The notes: generated by a model not told the origin, from the sequence alone. DNA of 64,000 nt from Nitrobacter sp051535235 (GCF_051535235.1 NZ_JBPPLZ010000004.1:186001-250000); one strand, 5' to 3'. Positions 37,168 to 47,075 are shown, counted from the first letter of the stretch. Numbers and translations: made by a program.

Positions 37168-39243
37168 ATGACGAAGCTTATCATCGACGGCAAAGAGATC
37201 GACGTCCCCGCCGAGTACACGCTGTTGCAGGCGTGCGAGGCCGCCGGCGCCGAGATTCCGCGCTTTTGCTACCACGAGCGGCTGTCGATCGCGGGCAACT
37301 GCCGGATGTGTCTGGTCGAGATCAAAGGCGGTCCGAAGCCGGTCGCGAGCTGCGCCTGGGGCGTGCGCGACTGCCGTCCCGGTCCCAACGGAGAGCCGCC
37401 GCAAATCTCCACGCGCTCGCCGATGGTGAAGAAGGCGCGCGAAGGCGTGATGGAGTTCCTGCTGATCAACCATCCGCTCGACTGTCCGATCTGCGATCAG
37501 GGCGGCGAGTGCGATTTGCAGGATCAGGCGATGGGATACGGCGTCGATACCTCGCGCTTCGCCGAGAACAAGCGCGCAGTCGAAGACAAGTATCTCGGCG
37601 CGCTGGTCAAGACGGTGATGACCCGCTGCATCCAGTGCACGCGCTGCGTCCGCTTCTGCGCGGAGGTGTGCGGCGCGCCGGAAATGGGCGCGATCGGCCG
37701 CGGCGAGGACATGGAGATCACCACCTATCTTGAAAGCGCGCTGACGTCGGAACTGCAAGGCAACCTCGTCGATATCTGTCCGGTCGGCGCGCTGACGTCG
37801 AAGCCCTATGCGTTCGCGGCGCGGCCTTGGGAACTCGGCAAGACCCAATCGATCGACGTGATGGATGCGGTCGGCTCCGCCATTCGGGTCGATACGCGCG
37901 GGCGCGAGGTGATGCGCATCCTGCCGCGTGTCAACGAGGCGGTGAACGAGGAGTGGATTTCCGACAAGACCCGCCACATCGTCGACGGCTTGCGCACCCA
38001 GCGGCTCGATCGCCCCTACGTCCGTGAAGACGGCGTGCTGCGCGAGGCCTCGTGGCGGGAAGCCTTCGCAGCGATTGCTGCGAAAGTCGCGCAGGCCGAC
38101 GGCAAGCGGATCGGTGCGATCGCCGGCGATCTTGCCGCTGTCGAGGAGATGTTCGCGCTGAAGGAGCTGCTGTCGAAACTCGGCTCGGCCAACGTCGCGG
38201 TGCAGGGCGGCGACGCGTTCGATCCGGCGGCGGGGCGGGCGTCCTACATCTTCAACCCGACGATCGTCGGCATCGAGCAGGCCGACGCGCTTTTGATCGT
38301 GGGATCGAACCCGCGCAAGGAAGCGGCGATCCTCAACGCACGCATCCGCAAGCGCTGGCGAACCGGTCAGCTCAAGATCGGCGTGATCGGCGAAAGCGCC
38401 GACCTGGCTTACGATCACGATTATCTCGGCGCCGGTCCGGAATCGCTCGCCGACCTCGCGGCCGGCAAGAACAAGTTTCTCGGCGTGTTGAAAGGCGCAA
38501 AAAATCCGATCGTGCTGGTCGGTGCGGGCGCGACATCGCGGCGCGATGGCAGGGCCGTTCTCGCGGCGGCGGCGAAGCTCGCCGTCGACGTCGGAGCGCT
38601 GAAGGACGGCTGGAACGGATTCGCGGTGCTTCACGATGCGGCGTCGCGGGTCGGCGCGCTGGACCTCGGCTTCGCGCCCGGAAAAGCCGGACTGACCGTC
38701 ACGCAAATGACCGCACCGGATGAGCTCGATGTCTTGTTTTTGCTCGGGGCCGACGAGATCACGGTGCCGGACGGGGCGTTCGTGGTCTATATCGGAACTC
38801 ACGGTGATGCCGGTGCACACCGTGCCGACGTGATCTTGCCGGGCGCCGCCTACACCGAGAAGATCGGCATCTACGTCAATACGGAGGGCCGGGTGCAGAT
38901 GGCCGACCGCGCCGGCTTCCCGCCCGGAGAAGCGCGGGAGGACTGGGCCATCATCCGCGCGTTGTCCGACGTGCTGGGCAGGACGCTGGGCTATGACTCG
39001 CTGGCGGCGCTGCGGCAGGCGATGTTCAAGGCGGTGCCGCACCTGATGCGGATCGACCGGATCGAGGCCGGCGATTCCCGCGCGGTCAAGAATCTTGCGG
39101 GCAAGGGCGGCACTATCGAGAAGTCGCCGTTCACGGCTGCGATTGACGACTATTATCTGACCAACCCGATCGCGCGGGCTTCGGCCGTGATGGCGGAATG
39201 CTCGCGGCTCGCGTCCGGTCGCATGCTGACGGCGGCGGAGTGA
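37168..39243 (+). CDS. nuoG: NADH-quinone oxidoreductase subunit G
   Basis: 75-kDa-type subunit. 691 residues. [2Fe-2S] ligands C34, C45, C48 and C62; N5 site H102, C106, C109 and C115; N4 site C154, C157, C160 plus a later Cys in DICPVGALT. A molybdopterin-oxidoreductase-like domain follows without cofactor. The extra N7 Cys motif found in E. coli is not seen. Confidence 0.96.
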   Translation: MTKLIIDGKEIDVPAEYTLLQACEAAGAEIPRFCYHERLSIAGNCRMCLVEIKGGPKPVASCAWGVRDCRPGPNGEPPQISTRSPMVKKAREGVMEFLLINHPLDCPICDQGGECDLQDQAMGYGVDTSRFAENKRAVEDKYLGALVKTVMTRCIQCTRCVRFCAEVCGAPEMGAIGRGEDMEITTYLESALTSELQGNLVDICPVGALTSKPYAFAARPWELGKTQSIDVMDAVGSAIRVDTRGREVMRILPRVNEAVNEEWISDKTRHIVDGLRTQRLDRPYVREDGVLREASWREAFAAIAAKVAQADGKRIGAIAGDLAAVEEMFALKELLSKLGSANVAVQGGDAFDPAAGRASYIFNPTIVGIEQADALLIVGSNPRKEAAILNARIRKRWRTGQLKIGVIGESADLAYDHDYLGAGPESLADLAAGKNKFLGVLKGAKNPIVLVGAGATSRRDGRAVLAAAAKLAVDVGALKDGWNGFAVLHDAASRVGALDLGFAPGKAGLTVTQMTAPDELDVLFLLGADEITVPDGAFVVYIGTHGDAGAHRADVILPGAAYTEKIGIYVNTEGRVQMADRAGFPPGEAREDWAIIRALSDVLGRTLGYDSLAALRQAMFKAVPHLMRIDRIEAGDSRAVKNLAGKGGTIEKSPFTAAIDDYYLTNPIARASAVMAECSRLASGRMLTAAE

Positions 39244-39248
39244 GCGCG

Positions 39249-40319
39249 ATGGCCGAATTTTTCGCAATGCCGTTATGGACGGACTTTCTCTGGCCGCTGA
39301 TCGTGATGGTCGCGCAGAGCGTGCTGCTGCTTGTCGTTCTGCTGATCGCGATCGCCTACATCCTGCTCGCCGACCGCAAGATCTGGGCGGCGGTGCAGAT
39401 CCGGCGCGGACCCAACGTCGTCGGGCCGTGGGGCCTGTTTCAGTCGTTCGCCGATCTTCTGAAGTTCGTGCTGAAGGAACCGATCATTCCCTCCGGCGCC
39501 AACAAGGGCGTGTTCCTGCTGGCGCCGCTGGTCTCCTGCGTGCTGGCGCTGGCGGCGTGGGCGGTGATTCCGGTCAATCTGAACTGGGTGATCTCCGACA
39601 TCAATGTCGGGATTCTCTACATCTTCGCGATCTCGTCGCTGTCGATCTACGGCATCATCATGGGCGGCTGGTCGTCGAATTCGAAATATCCGTTCCTCGC
39701 GGCATTGCGTTCGGCGGCGCAGATGGTCTCGTACGAAGTCTCGATCGGCTTCGTCATCATTACCGTGTTGCTCTGCGCCGGCTCGCTGAACCTCACGGCT
39801 ATCGTCGAGGCCCAGCATGCCCGCGGTCTGGCCAGCATGATCGGGTTGCCGTGGCTGACCTTCCTGAACTGGTACTGGCTGCCTCTGCTGCCGATGTTCG
39901 TGGTGTTCTATGTTTCGGCCCTGGCCGAAACCAACCGCCCGCCGTTCGACCTGGTCGAGGCCGAATCCGAACTCGTCGCGGGCTTCATGGTCGAGTACGG
40001 CTCGACGCCATACCTGTTGTTCATGCTCGGCGAATATGTCGCGATCGCCACGATGTGCGCGATGGGCGCGATCCTGTTCATGGGCGGCTGGCTGCCGCCG
40101 GTCGACCTGCCGCCGTTCACCTGGGTGCCCGGTGTCGTCTGGTTTTCGCTGAAACTGCTGTTCATGTTCTTCATGTTCGCGATGGCGAAGGCGATCGTGC
40201 CGCGCTACCGCTACGACCAACTGATGCGGCTCGGCTGGAAAGTGTTCTTGCCGCTGTCGCTGGCGATGGTGGTGATCGTGGCGGGCGTGTTGCAGTTCGC
40301 CGGCATCGCGCCGAAGTGA
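39249..40319 (+). CDS. nuoH: NADH-quinone oxidoreductase subunit H
   Basis: ND1-type membrane subunit lining the quinone channel. 356 residues, about 8 helices. It includes ADRKIWAAVQIRRGPNVVGPWGLFQ, the loop ETNRPPFDLVEAESELVAGF and the C-terminal PRYRYDQLMRLGWKVFLP. I choose the ATG at 39249; an upstream start inside nuoG is not conserved. Confidence 0.96.
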   Translation: MAEFFAMPLWTDFLWPLIVMVAQSVLLLVVLLIAIAYILLADRKIWAAVQIRRGPNVVGPWGLFQSFADLLKFVLKEPIIPSGANKGVFLLAPLVSCVLALAAWAVIPVNLNWVISDINVGILYIFAISSLSIYGIIMGGWSSNSKYPFLAALRSAAQMVSYEVSIGFVIITVLLCAGSLNLTAIVEAQHARGLASMIGLPWLTFLNWYWLPLLPMFVVFYVSALAETNRPPFDLVEAESELVAGFMVEYGSTPYLLFMLGEYVAIATMCAMGAILFMGGWLPPVDLPPFTWVPGVVWFSLKLLFMFFMFAMAKAIVPRYRYDQLMRLGWKVFLPLSLAMVVIVAGVLQFAGIAPK

Positions 40320-40326
40320 GGTTGCC

Positions 40327-40815
40327 ATGAGTATCAATGCAACAGCCCGTTCGCTTCTGCTGACCGAATTCGTATCGGCCTTCTTCCTCACCATGCGGTA
40401 TTTCTTCAAGCCGAAGCCGACGATCAACTACCCCTTCGAGAAGAATCCGATCTCGCCGCGCTTCCGCGGCGAGCATGCGTTGCGCCGCTATCCCAACGGC
40501 GAGGAGCGTTGCATCGCCTGCAAGCTGTGCGAGGCGATCTGTCCGGCGCAGGCCATCACCATCGAGGCCGGCCCGCGCCGCAACGACGGCACGCGGCGCA
40601 CCGTGCGCTACGACATCGACATGGTGAAATGCATCTATTGCGGATTGTGCCAGGAGGCCTGCCCGGTCGACGCCATCGTCGAGGGACCGAACTTCGAATT
40701 CGCGACGGAGACCCGCGAGGAACTCTATTATGACAAGGCCAAGCTGCTCGCCAACGGCGACCGCTGGGAACGCGAGATCGCGAAAGCGATCGAACTCGAC
40801 GCGCCGTACCGGTGA
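40327..40815 (+). CDS. nuoI: NADH-quinone oxidoreductase subunit I
   Basis: 23-kDa-type ferredoxin subunit with clusters N6a and N6b. 162 residues. Ligands: C62, C65, C68, C72 and C102, C105, C108, C112 (CIACKLCEAICP and CIYCGLCQEACP). An N-terminal amphipathic helix precedes them. Followed by a repeat before nuoJ. Confidence 0.97.
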   Translation: MSINATARSLLLTEFVSAFFLTMRYFFKPKPTINYPFEKNPISPRFRGEHALRRYPNGEERCIACKLCEAICPAQAITIEAGPRRNDGTRRTVRYDIDMVKCIYCGLCQEACPVDAIVEGPNFEFATETREELYYDKAKLLANGDRWEREIAKAIELDAPYR

Positions 40816-40860
40816 GGTGAGGGCATGTTGATGAACGGAGCACCCTCCGGCATGGCCGTC

Positions 40861-40941
40861 TCTTTCCCCCCTTTTGGGAGAGAGGTGGGCATCCGCGGCA
40901 TACCCGCCTCCCTAGCCCATCCCCACAAGGGGGGAGGAAAC
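40861..40941 (+). repeat. Palindromic repeat between nuoI and nuoJ
   Basis: The left arm starts TTTCCCCCCTTTTGGG (40863-40878) and the right arm ends CCCCACAAGGGGGGAGGAAA (40921-40940), with TGGGCATCCGCGGCATACCC in the middle. It fills most of the 176-base gap in an otherwise tightly packed operon and could form a stable RNA hairpin in the nuo transcript. Confidence 0.7.
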
Positions 40942-40991
40942 AGCCCTGCATGCGCGACGGTCTTTGCGATCAATAGCTCGGGAGTGCGCGC

Positions 40992-41630
40992 ATGATCCTT
41001 CCCGCGCTGTTCTTCTATCTGTTCGCCGGCGTGTGCGTCGCATCCGCCGCGATGGTCATCACCTCGCGCAATCCAGTGCATTCGGTGCTGTTTCTCATTC
41101 TGGCGTTCGTCAACGCCGCCGGGCTGTTCATCCTGCTGGGCGCGGAATTTCTCGCGATGATCCTCATCGTGGTCTATGTCGGCGCGGTCGCGGTGTTGTT
41201 CCTGTTCGTCATCATGATGCTGGACGTGGATTTCGCCGAATTGCGCGAGGGCTTTCTCGAATACCTGCCGTTCGGCATGGTGATCGCGGCCATCTTCCTG
41301 CTGGAGCTGTTGCTCGTTGTCGGCGGCTGGACCCTCACGCCGACGGTGACGAAATCGATCACGGCGGCCATTCCGGGCGAGGTGAGCAATACCGAGGCGC
41401 TCGGCCTCGTGCTCTATACGAAGTACATCCATTATTTCCAGCTTGCCGGCATGGTGCTGCTGGTGGCGATGATCGGCGCCATCGTGCTGACGCTGCGGCA
41501 CAGGGAAAGCGTCAAGCGGCAGGACATCAATGTCCAGAACGCGCGGACTCCCGAGATGGCGATGCGCGTGCGCCAGGTTGCCTCCGGTCAGGGACTGCAG
41601 GACGCCGACGCGTCGGAGTGGGTGAAATGA
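40992..41630 (+). CDS. nuoJ: NADH-quinone oxidoreductase subunit J
   Basis: ND6-type membrane subunit, 212 residues, five helices. The conserved third-helix region LILAFVNAAGLFILLGAEFLAMILIVVYVGAVAVLFLFVIMMLD contains the mobile pi-bulge segment; key residues YVGAVAVLFLF are seen. A soluble C-terminal tail of about 35 residues follows. Overlaps nuoK by 4 bases. Confidence 0.96.
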   Translation: MILPALFFYLFAGVCVASAAMVITSRNPVHSVLFLILAFVNAAGLFILLGAEFLAMILIVVYVGAVAVLFLFVIMMLDVDFAELREGFLEYLPFGMVIAAIFLLELLLVVGGWTLTPTVTKSITAAIPGEVSNTEALGLVLYTKYIHYFQLAGMVLLVAMIGAIVLTLRHRESVKRQDINVQNARTPEMAMRVRQVASGQGLQDADASEWVK

Positions 41631-41935
41631 CGATCGGGCTCGGTCACTACCTGGCGGTTGCCGCGATCCTGTTTACGCTCGGGATTCTCGGCATCTTCCT
41701 CAACCGCAAGAACATCATCGTCATTCTGATGTCGGTGGAACTGATCCTGCTGGCGGTCAACATCAATCTGGTGGCGTTTTCGGTGTTCCTGGGCGACATC
41801 GTCGGACAGGTGTTTACGCTGTTGGTGCTCACGGTCGCCGCCGCGGAAGCCGCGATCGGTCTTGCTGTTCTCGTTGTCTATTTCCGCAACCGCGGTTCGA
41901 TCGCGGTTGAGGACGTCAATCTGATGAAGGGCTGA
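41627..41935 (+). CDS. nuoK: NADH-quinone oxidoreductase subunit K
   Basis: ND4L-type, 102 residues, three helices, with the conserved Glu residues in LMSVELILLAVNINLVAF and AAAEAAIGLAVLV that form part of the proton path. The TGA stop runs into the AGCATGATCC palindrome that follows. Confidence 0.97.
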   Translation: MTIGLGHYLAVAAILFTLGILGIFLNRKNIIVILMSVELILLAVNINLVAFSVFLGDIVGQVFTLLVLTVAAAEAAIGLAVLVVYFRNRGSIAVEDVNLMKG

Positions 41936-42003
41936 AGCATGATCCGGAAAAGCGAGGACCGGCTCTTTCCGACCAATGAAGCCATTGGCCGCGGGGTCAT
42001 GCT
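41936..42003 (+). repeat. Palindromic repeat between nuoK and nuoL
   Basis: Outer arms AGCATGA (41936-41942) and TCATGCT (41997-42003); inner dyad CCAATG-AAG-CCATTGG. The left end matches the GAGCATGATCC element seen at 18094. It fills the 83-base gap between the two genes. Confidence 0.65.
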
Positions 42004-42018
42004 GCACGAGGTGGGTGC

Positions 42019-44088
42019 ATGATCGAGGCAATCGTCTTTTTGCCGCTGATCGGCGCGATCCTCGCCGGGCTGATTTCACTGGTGGGCGCGCATGGACGCA
42101 ACCCGAGCGGCGATACGGTCGACCATCACGGCGATCACGGTCATGCTCACGCGGCGACGGCGCATGATGATCACGGTCACGGCGATGACCACGGTCACGA
42201 CGATCATCACGTCAGCGAACCACCGGCGGCGGGATCGCGCCTAGCCGAACTGATCACGACGGGCCTGCTGATCGCTTCCGCGGCCCTGTCATGGATGGTG
42301 CTGGTCGATGTCGGCTTCATGCATCATGATGCGCGGATTGCGCTGTTCTCGTGGATATCCTCCGGCGATCTCCAGGTCGGATGGTCGTTGCGGGTGGATA
42401 CGCTGACGGCGGTGATGCTGGTGGTCGTCACCACGGTGTCGTCGCTGGTGCACTTCTATTCCATCGGCTACATGGACGAGGATCCGAACCGTCCGCGCTT
42501 CTTCGGCTATCTGTCGCTCTTCACCTTCGCGATGCTGATGCTGGTGACGTCGGACAACCTGGTCCAGTTGTTCTTCGGTTGGGAAGGCGTCGGTCTTGCC
42601 AGCTATCTGCTGATCGGTTTCTGGTACCGGAAGCCCTCGGCCAATGCGGCGGCGATCAAGGCGTTCGTGGTCAACCGCGTCGGCGACTTCGGCTTTTCGC
42701 TCGGCATCTTTGCGGTGTTCATGCTGGTCGGTTCGACCGATTTCGATACCATTTTCGCGGCGGCACCGGGCCTGGCCGGAAAGACGGTCCATTTCCTCGC
42801 TTGGGACGTCAACGCGCTGACGTTGATCTGCCTGCTGCTGTTCATGGGCGCGATGGGCAAGTCGGCCCAGTTCCTGTTGCACACCTGGCTGCCCGACGCC
42901 ATGGAAGGTCCGACGCCGGTGTCGGCGCTGATCCACGCGGCGACCATGGTGACCGCCGGAGTGTTCATGGTGGCGCGGCTGTCGCCGTTGTTCGAACTGT
43001 CGTCGGATGCGCAGGCTTTCATGATGTTCATCGGCGCGACCACGGCATTTTTCGGAGCGTCGATCGGTCTCGTTCAGAACGACATTAAGCGGATCATAGC
43101 CTATTCGACCTGTTCGCAGCTCGGCTACATGTTCGTGGCGATGGGAGCAGGGGCCTATTCCGTCGGCATGTTCCACCTGTTCACCCACGCCTTCTTCAAG
43201 GCGCTGATGTTCCTGGGCTCGGGATCGGTGATCTACGCGATGCATCACGAGCAGGACATCCGCTATATGGGCGGTCTGAAGGATCGCATCCCCTTCACGT
43301 ATTTCGTTATGTTGATCGGCACGCTGGCGCTGACGGGATTTCCGCTGACGGCCGGTTATTTTTCGAAGGATGCGATTATCGAATCCGCTTACGCAGCCCA
43401 CAATCCATTCGCCTACTACGGGTTCTTGATGACCGTGATTGCGGCTGGCTTGACCTCTTTCTATACGTGGCGGTTGCTCTTCAAGACCTTCCACGGCGAG
43501 CCGCACGATCAGGCCCGCTATAAGGCCGCGCACGAAAGCCCGATCTGGATGCTGATCCCGATTGGCATTCTTGCGGCTGCCTCGATTCTCGCGGGCTATC
43601 CGTTCAAGGAGTTGTTCACGGGCCATGGGGTCGGAGAGTTCTTCGGGGACTCCGTGAAGATGCGCCCGCACATCATCGAGGCGATGCATCATATTCCGGA
43701 GACAGTCGCCTTCCTGCCCACCGCGATGATGATTTTGGGGTTTGTGGTGGCATGGGTGTTCTATATCCGCCAACCCCATATTCCGGTTCGACTCGCCCGC
43801 GAACACCCGATGCTCTACCAGTTTCTGCTCAACAAATGGTACTTCGACGAGCTGTATGAAGTGATCTTCGTGCGTCCGGCGAAATGGCTGGGCCGCTTCC
43901 TGTGGAAGAAGGGCGACGGCTTCGTCATCGATGGCTTCGGTCCCGATGGCGTCTCCGCCGGCGTGCTCGACGTCACCCGGAACGTGGTCAGGCTGCAGAG
44001 CGGCTATCTCTATCACTATGCGTTCGCAATGCTGATCGGCGTCGCCGGCCTGATCACCTGGTTCATGTTCGGCGCGGGAGGCCAGTGA
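42019..44088 (+). CDS. nuoL: NADH-quinone oxidoreductase subunit L
   Basis: Distal antiporter-like proton-pumping subunit with the lateral helix HL. 689 residues. Conserved parts include FFGWEGVGLASYLLIGFWY, the Lys and Glu/His sites in LLHTWLPDAMEGPTPVSALIHAATMVTAGV, and THAFFKALMFLGSGSV. Residues 36-64, between the first and second helices, are an inserted His/Asp-rich stretch with 12 His. This insertion is absent from E. coli NuoL. Confidence 0.96.
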   Translation: MIEAIVFLPLIGAILAGLISLVGAHGRNPSGDTVDHHGDHGHAHAATAHDDHGHGDDHGHDDHHVSEPPAAGSRLAELITTGLLIASAALSWMVLVDVGFMHHDARIALFSWISSGDLQVGWSLRVDTLTAVMLVVVTTVSSLVHFYSIGYMDEDPNRPRFFGYLSLFTFAMLMLVTSDNLVQLFFGWEGVGLASYLLIGFWYRKPSANAAAIKAFVVNRVGDFGFSLGIFAVFMLVGSTDFDTIFAAAPGLAGKTVHFLAWDVNALTLICLLLFMGAMGKSAQFLLHTWLPDAMEGPTPVSALIHAATMVTAGVFMVARLSPLFELSSDAQAFMMFIGATTAFFGASIGLVQNDIKRIIAYSTCSQLGYMFVAMGAGAYSVGMFHLFTHAFFKALMFLGSGSVIYAMHHEQDIRYMGGLKDRIPFTYFVMLIGTLALTGFPLTAGYFSKDAIIESAYAAHNPFAYYGFLMTVIAAGLTSFYTWRLLFKTFHGEPHDQARYKAAHESPIWMLIPIGILAAASILAGYPFKELFTGHGVGEFFGDSVKMRPHIIEAMHHIPETVAFLPTAMMILGFVVAWVFYIRQPHIPVRLAREHPMLYQFLLNKWYFDELYEVIFVRPAKWLGRFLWKKGDGFVIDGFGPDGVSAGVLDVTRNVVRLQSGYLYHYAFAMLIGVAGLITWFMFGAGGQ

Positions 44089-44089
44089 A

Positions 44090-45598
44090 ATGACGACCTG
44101 GCCTGTTCTGTCGGTCACGACGTTTTTGCCGTTGGTTGGCGCGCTGCTGATTTACGTGATGGCACGTGGCGGCGACGAGGCCGCCAACCGGAATGCGCGC
44201 TGGATCGCGCTGTGGACCACTGTCGTAACGTTTGCGGTGTCGCTGATCCTGATCGCGCGCTTCGATCCCGGCAATACCGACTTCCAGTTCGTCGAGCAGG
44301 CGACCTGGCTTGGCACCGGAATTCGCTATCACATGGGAGTCGATGGCATTTCGCTGCCATTCGTCATCCTGACGACGGCGCTGATGCCGCTGTGCATTAT
44401 TGCGAGCTGGAAATCGATCACAAGCCGTGTGCCTGCCTACATGATGGCGTTTCTGATTCTGGAAACGCTGATGGTCGGCACGTTCTCGGCGCTTGATCTG
44501 CTGCTGTTCTACGTCTTCTTTGAAGGCGGCCTGATCCCGATGTTCCTGATCATCGGGATCTGGGGTGGCCCGCGCCGCGTCTATGCCACCTTCAAGTTCT
44601 TCCTCTACACGCTGCTCGGCTCGGTGCTGATGCTGCTGGCCATCATGGCGCTGTACTGGAATGCCGGCACGACCGACATTCCGACGCTGATGCATACGGC
44701 TGTCCCCTACAATCTGCAGAAGTGGGCGTGGCTCGCCTTCTTTGCCTCGTTCGCAGTGAAGATGCCGATGTGGCCCGTGCATACCTGGCTTCCTGATGCG
44801 CATGTCGAAGCGCCGACGGCGGGATCGGTCATTCTGGCCGCGATCCTGCTGAAGATGGGCGGCTACGGCTTCCTGCGTTTCTCTCTGCCGATGTTCCCGC
44901 TCGCATCGCATGATTTCGCGCCGCTGGTCTTTGCGCTTTCGGCCATCGCGATCGTCTATACATCGCTGGTCGCGCTGATGCAGGAGGACATGAAGAAGCT
45001 GATCGCCTATTCGTCGGTCGCCCACATGGGCTTCGTGACCATGGGAATCTTTGCCGGCACCATGCAGGGTATCCACGGCGGTGTGTTCCAGATGGTGTCG
45101 CACGGCATTGTGTCGGGCGCCCTGTTTCTCTGCGTCGGCGTCGTCTACGACCGCATGCATACCCGGGAGATCGCGGCCTATGGCGGGCTCGTCAACCGGA
45201 TGCCGCTTTATGCGCTGGTGTTCCTCGTCTTCACGATGGCCAATGTGGGATTGCCCGGAACGTCCGGATTCGTGGGCGAATTCCTGTCGCTGATCGGCAC
45301 CTTCAAGGTCAGCATTCCCACGGCGGTGGCGGCAACGCTCGGCGTGATCCTGTCGGCGGCCTACGCCTTGTGGCTGTACCGGAAGATCGTGTTCGGGGCG
45401 CTGGTCAAGCCGACGCTGGCGACCATCAAGGATCTCACCCTGCGGGAAGGGTTGACGCTGGCGCCGCTGGTGGCGCTGACGATCCTGTTCGGCGTTTATC
45501 CGAAGCCGGTGCTCGATCTGTCGGCGGCTTCCGTACAAAATCTCGTCAACAACTACGCAAGCGCGACCGCCGCCATCAAGGCGGCGGCGTTGCCATGA
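44090..45598 (+). CDS. nuoM: NADH-quinone oxidoreductase subunit M
   Basis: ND4-type antiporter-like subunit, 502 residues, about 14 helices. LLFYVFFEGGLIPMFLIIGIWGG (with the key Glu) and VKMPMWPVHTWLPDAHVEAPTAGSVILAAILLKMGGYGFLRF (with key Lys and His) are recognised by their short cores FEGGLIPMF and HTWLPDAHVEAPT. Tight spacing to nuoL. Confidence 0.97.
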   Translation: MTTWPVLSVTTFLPLVGALLIYVMARGGDEAANRNARWIALWTTVVTFAVSLILIARFDPGNTDFQFVEQATWLGTGIRYHMGVDGISLPFVILTTALMPLCIIASWKSITSRVPAYMMAFLILETLMVGTFSALDLLLFYVFFEGGLIPMFLIIGIWGGPRRVYATFKFFLYTLLGSVLMLLAIMALYWNAGTTDIPTLMHTAVPYNLQKWAWLAFFASFAVKMPMWPVHTWLPDAHVEAPTAGSVILAAILLKMGGYGFLRFSLPMFPLASHDFAPLVFALSAIAIVYTSLVALMQEDMKKLIAYSSVAHMGFVTMGIFAGTMQGIHGGVFQMVSHGIVSGALFLCVGVVYDRMHTREIAAYGGLVNRMPLYALVFLVFTMANVGLPGTSGFVGEFLSLIGTFKVSIPTAVAATLGVILSAAYALWLYRKIVFGALVKPTLATIKDLTLREGLTLAPLVALTILFGVYPKPVLDLSAASVQNLVNNYASATAAIKAAALP

Positions 45599-45623
45599 TG
45601 ACGGCAGGTCAGGGACGCCAGCT

Positions 45624-47060
45624 ATGATGTTTGAGGCCGCCGGATATCAACTGCTGCCCGTATTGCCGGAAATCGTGCTGGCGATCGGTGCGATGGTGTC
45701 GCTGATGATCGGGGCCTGGTGCGGCCCGCGCGCCGCGGCGCTGATTACGGTCCTGGCGATATGCCTGCTCGGCGCCGCCGGCGTGATCGAGTATCTGCTG
45801 CCGACGGGGAGGCTGGTCACGTTCGGCGGCAGCTTTGTCGTCGACGAGTTCGCGCGGTTTCTCAAGATCGCCGCGCTGGCTGGTTCGGCGGCGACGCTGG
45901 TTCTCTCCCGCGAGTTCATCGAAGACGACTCCCGGCGGATGTTCGAGTTCGCTATTCTGGTGATGCTCTCGACGGTCGGCATGATGGTGCTGATTTCGGC
46001 GACCGACCTGATCATGCTGTATCTCGGGCTCGAATTGATGAGCCTCGCGCTTTACGTCGTGGCGGCGAGCAACCGTGACGACGTCAAGTCGACCGAAGCG
46101 GGCCTGAAGTATTTCGTCCTCGGCGCATTGGCGTCGGGGATGCTGCTATACGGCGCGTCGCTGATCTATGGTTTCACGGGCACCGTCAGCTTCGCCGGTA
46201 TCGCAGCCGCTGCGAAGACCGGCAGCATCGGCATTATCTTCGGCCTCGTCTTCCTGCTGGCGGGCCTGTGCTTCAAGGTGTCGGTGGTGCCGTTCCATAT
46301 GTGGACGCCCGACGTTTACGAAGGCGCGCCGACGCCGGTCACGGCGTTCTTCGCCTCGGCGCCGAAGATCGCGGCGATGGCGGTGTTCACCCGCGTGGTG
46401 CTCACCGCGTTTTCCGGCATCGCCTCGGAGTGGCAGCAGATCGTGGTTTTCGTTGCGATCGCATCCATGGCGCTCGGTTCGTTCGGCGCGATCGGGCAAC
46501 GCAACATCAAGCGCATGATGGCTTATTCGTCGATCGGCCACATGGGTTTCGCGCTGGTCGGTCTCGCCGCCGGCACCGTCGAGGGCGCGCAGGGCGTCCT
46601 GCTGTATCTGGTCATCTACGCCGTGATGACGTTCGGGGCGTTCACCGTTATTCTCGCCATGAGCCGCAACGGTCAGCCCCTTGAGCAGATCAGCGATTTC
46701 GCGGGACTGTCGCGCACCAATCCGCTGATGGCGTTCTTCTTCGCGATGCTGTTGTTTTCGCTGGCCGGCATTCCGCCGCTGGCGGGCTTCTTCGCCAAGT
46801 TCTACGTCTTCACCGCCGCGATCAAGGCGGGACTGTTTACGCTTTCGGTGATCGGCGTCGTCACCAGCGTGGTCGGTGCGTTCTACTATCTTAACGTCAT
46901 CAAGGTGATGTATTTCGACGAACACGCCGAAGCGACGGATGGCGTACATATCGAATTGCGGTCGGTGGTAGCAGCGACGGCGCTCTTCAACATGCTGTTC
47001 TTCGCATATCCGGCGCCGTTGGTCAGCGCCGCCACGGCGGCTGCAAAGTCATTATTCTGA
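45624..47060 (+). CDS. nuoN: NADH-quinone oxidoreductase subunit N
   Basis: ND2-type antiporter-like subunit, 478 residues, about 14 helices. The core motif VPFHMWTPDVYEGAPTPVTAFF and YLGLELMSLALYV (key Glu) are present. Last structural gene of the operon; birA follows 15 bases later without a terminator, so co-transcription is likely. Confidence 0.97.
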   Translation: MMFEAAGYQLLPVLPEIVLAIGAMVSLMIGAWCGPRAAALITVLAICLLGAAGVIEYLLPTGRLVTFGGSFVVDEFARFLKIAALAGSAATLVLSREFIEDDSRRMFEFAILVMLSTVGMMVLISATDLIMLYLGLELMSLALYVVAASNRDDVKSTEAGLKYFVLGALASGMLLYGASLIYGFTGTVSFAGIAAAAKTGSIGIIFGLVFLLAGLCFKVSVVPFHMWTPDVYEGAPTPVTAFFASAPKIAAMAVFTRVVLTAFSGIASEWQQIVVFVAIASMALGSFGAIGQRNIKRMMAYSSIGHMGFALVGLAAGTVEGAQGVLLYLVIYAVMTFGAFTVILAMSRNGQPLEQISDFAGLSRTNPLMAFFFAMLLFSLAGIPPLAGFFAKFYVFTAAIKAGLFTLSVIGVVTSVVGAFYYLNVIKVMYFDEHAEATDGVHIELRSVVAATALFNMLFFAYPAPLVSAATAAAKSLF

Positions 47061-47075
47061 ATGGCATCGTATTAA

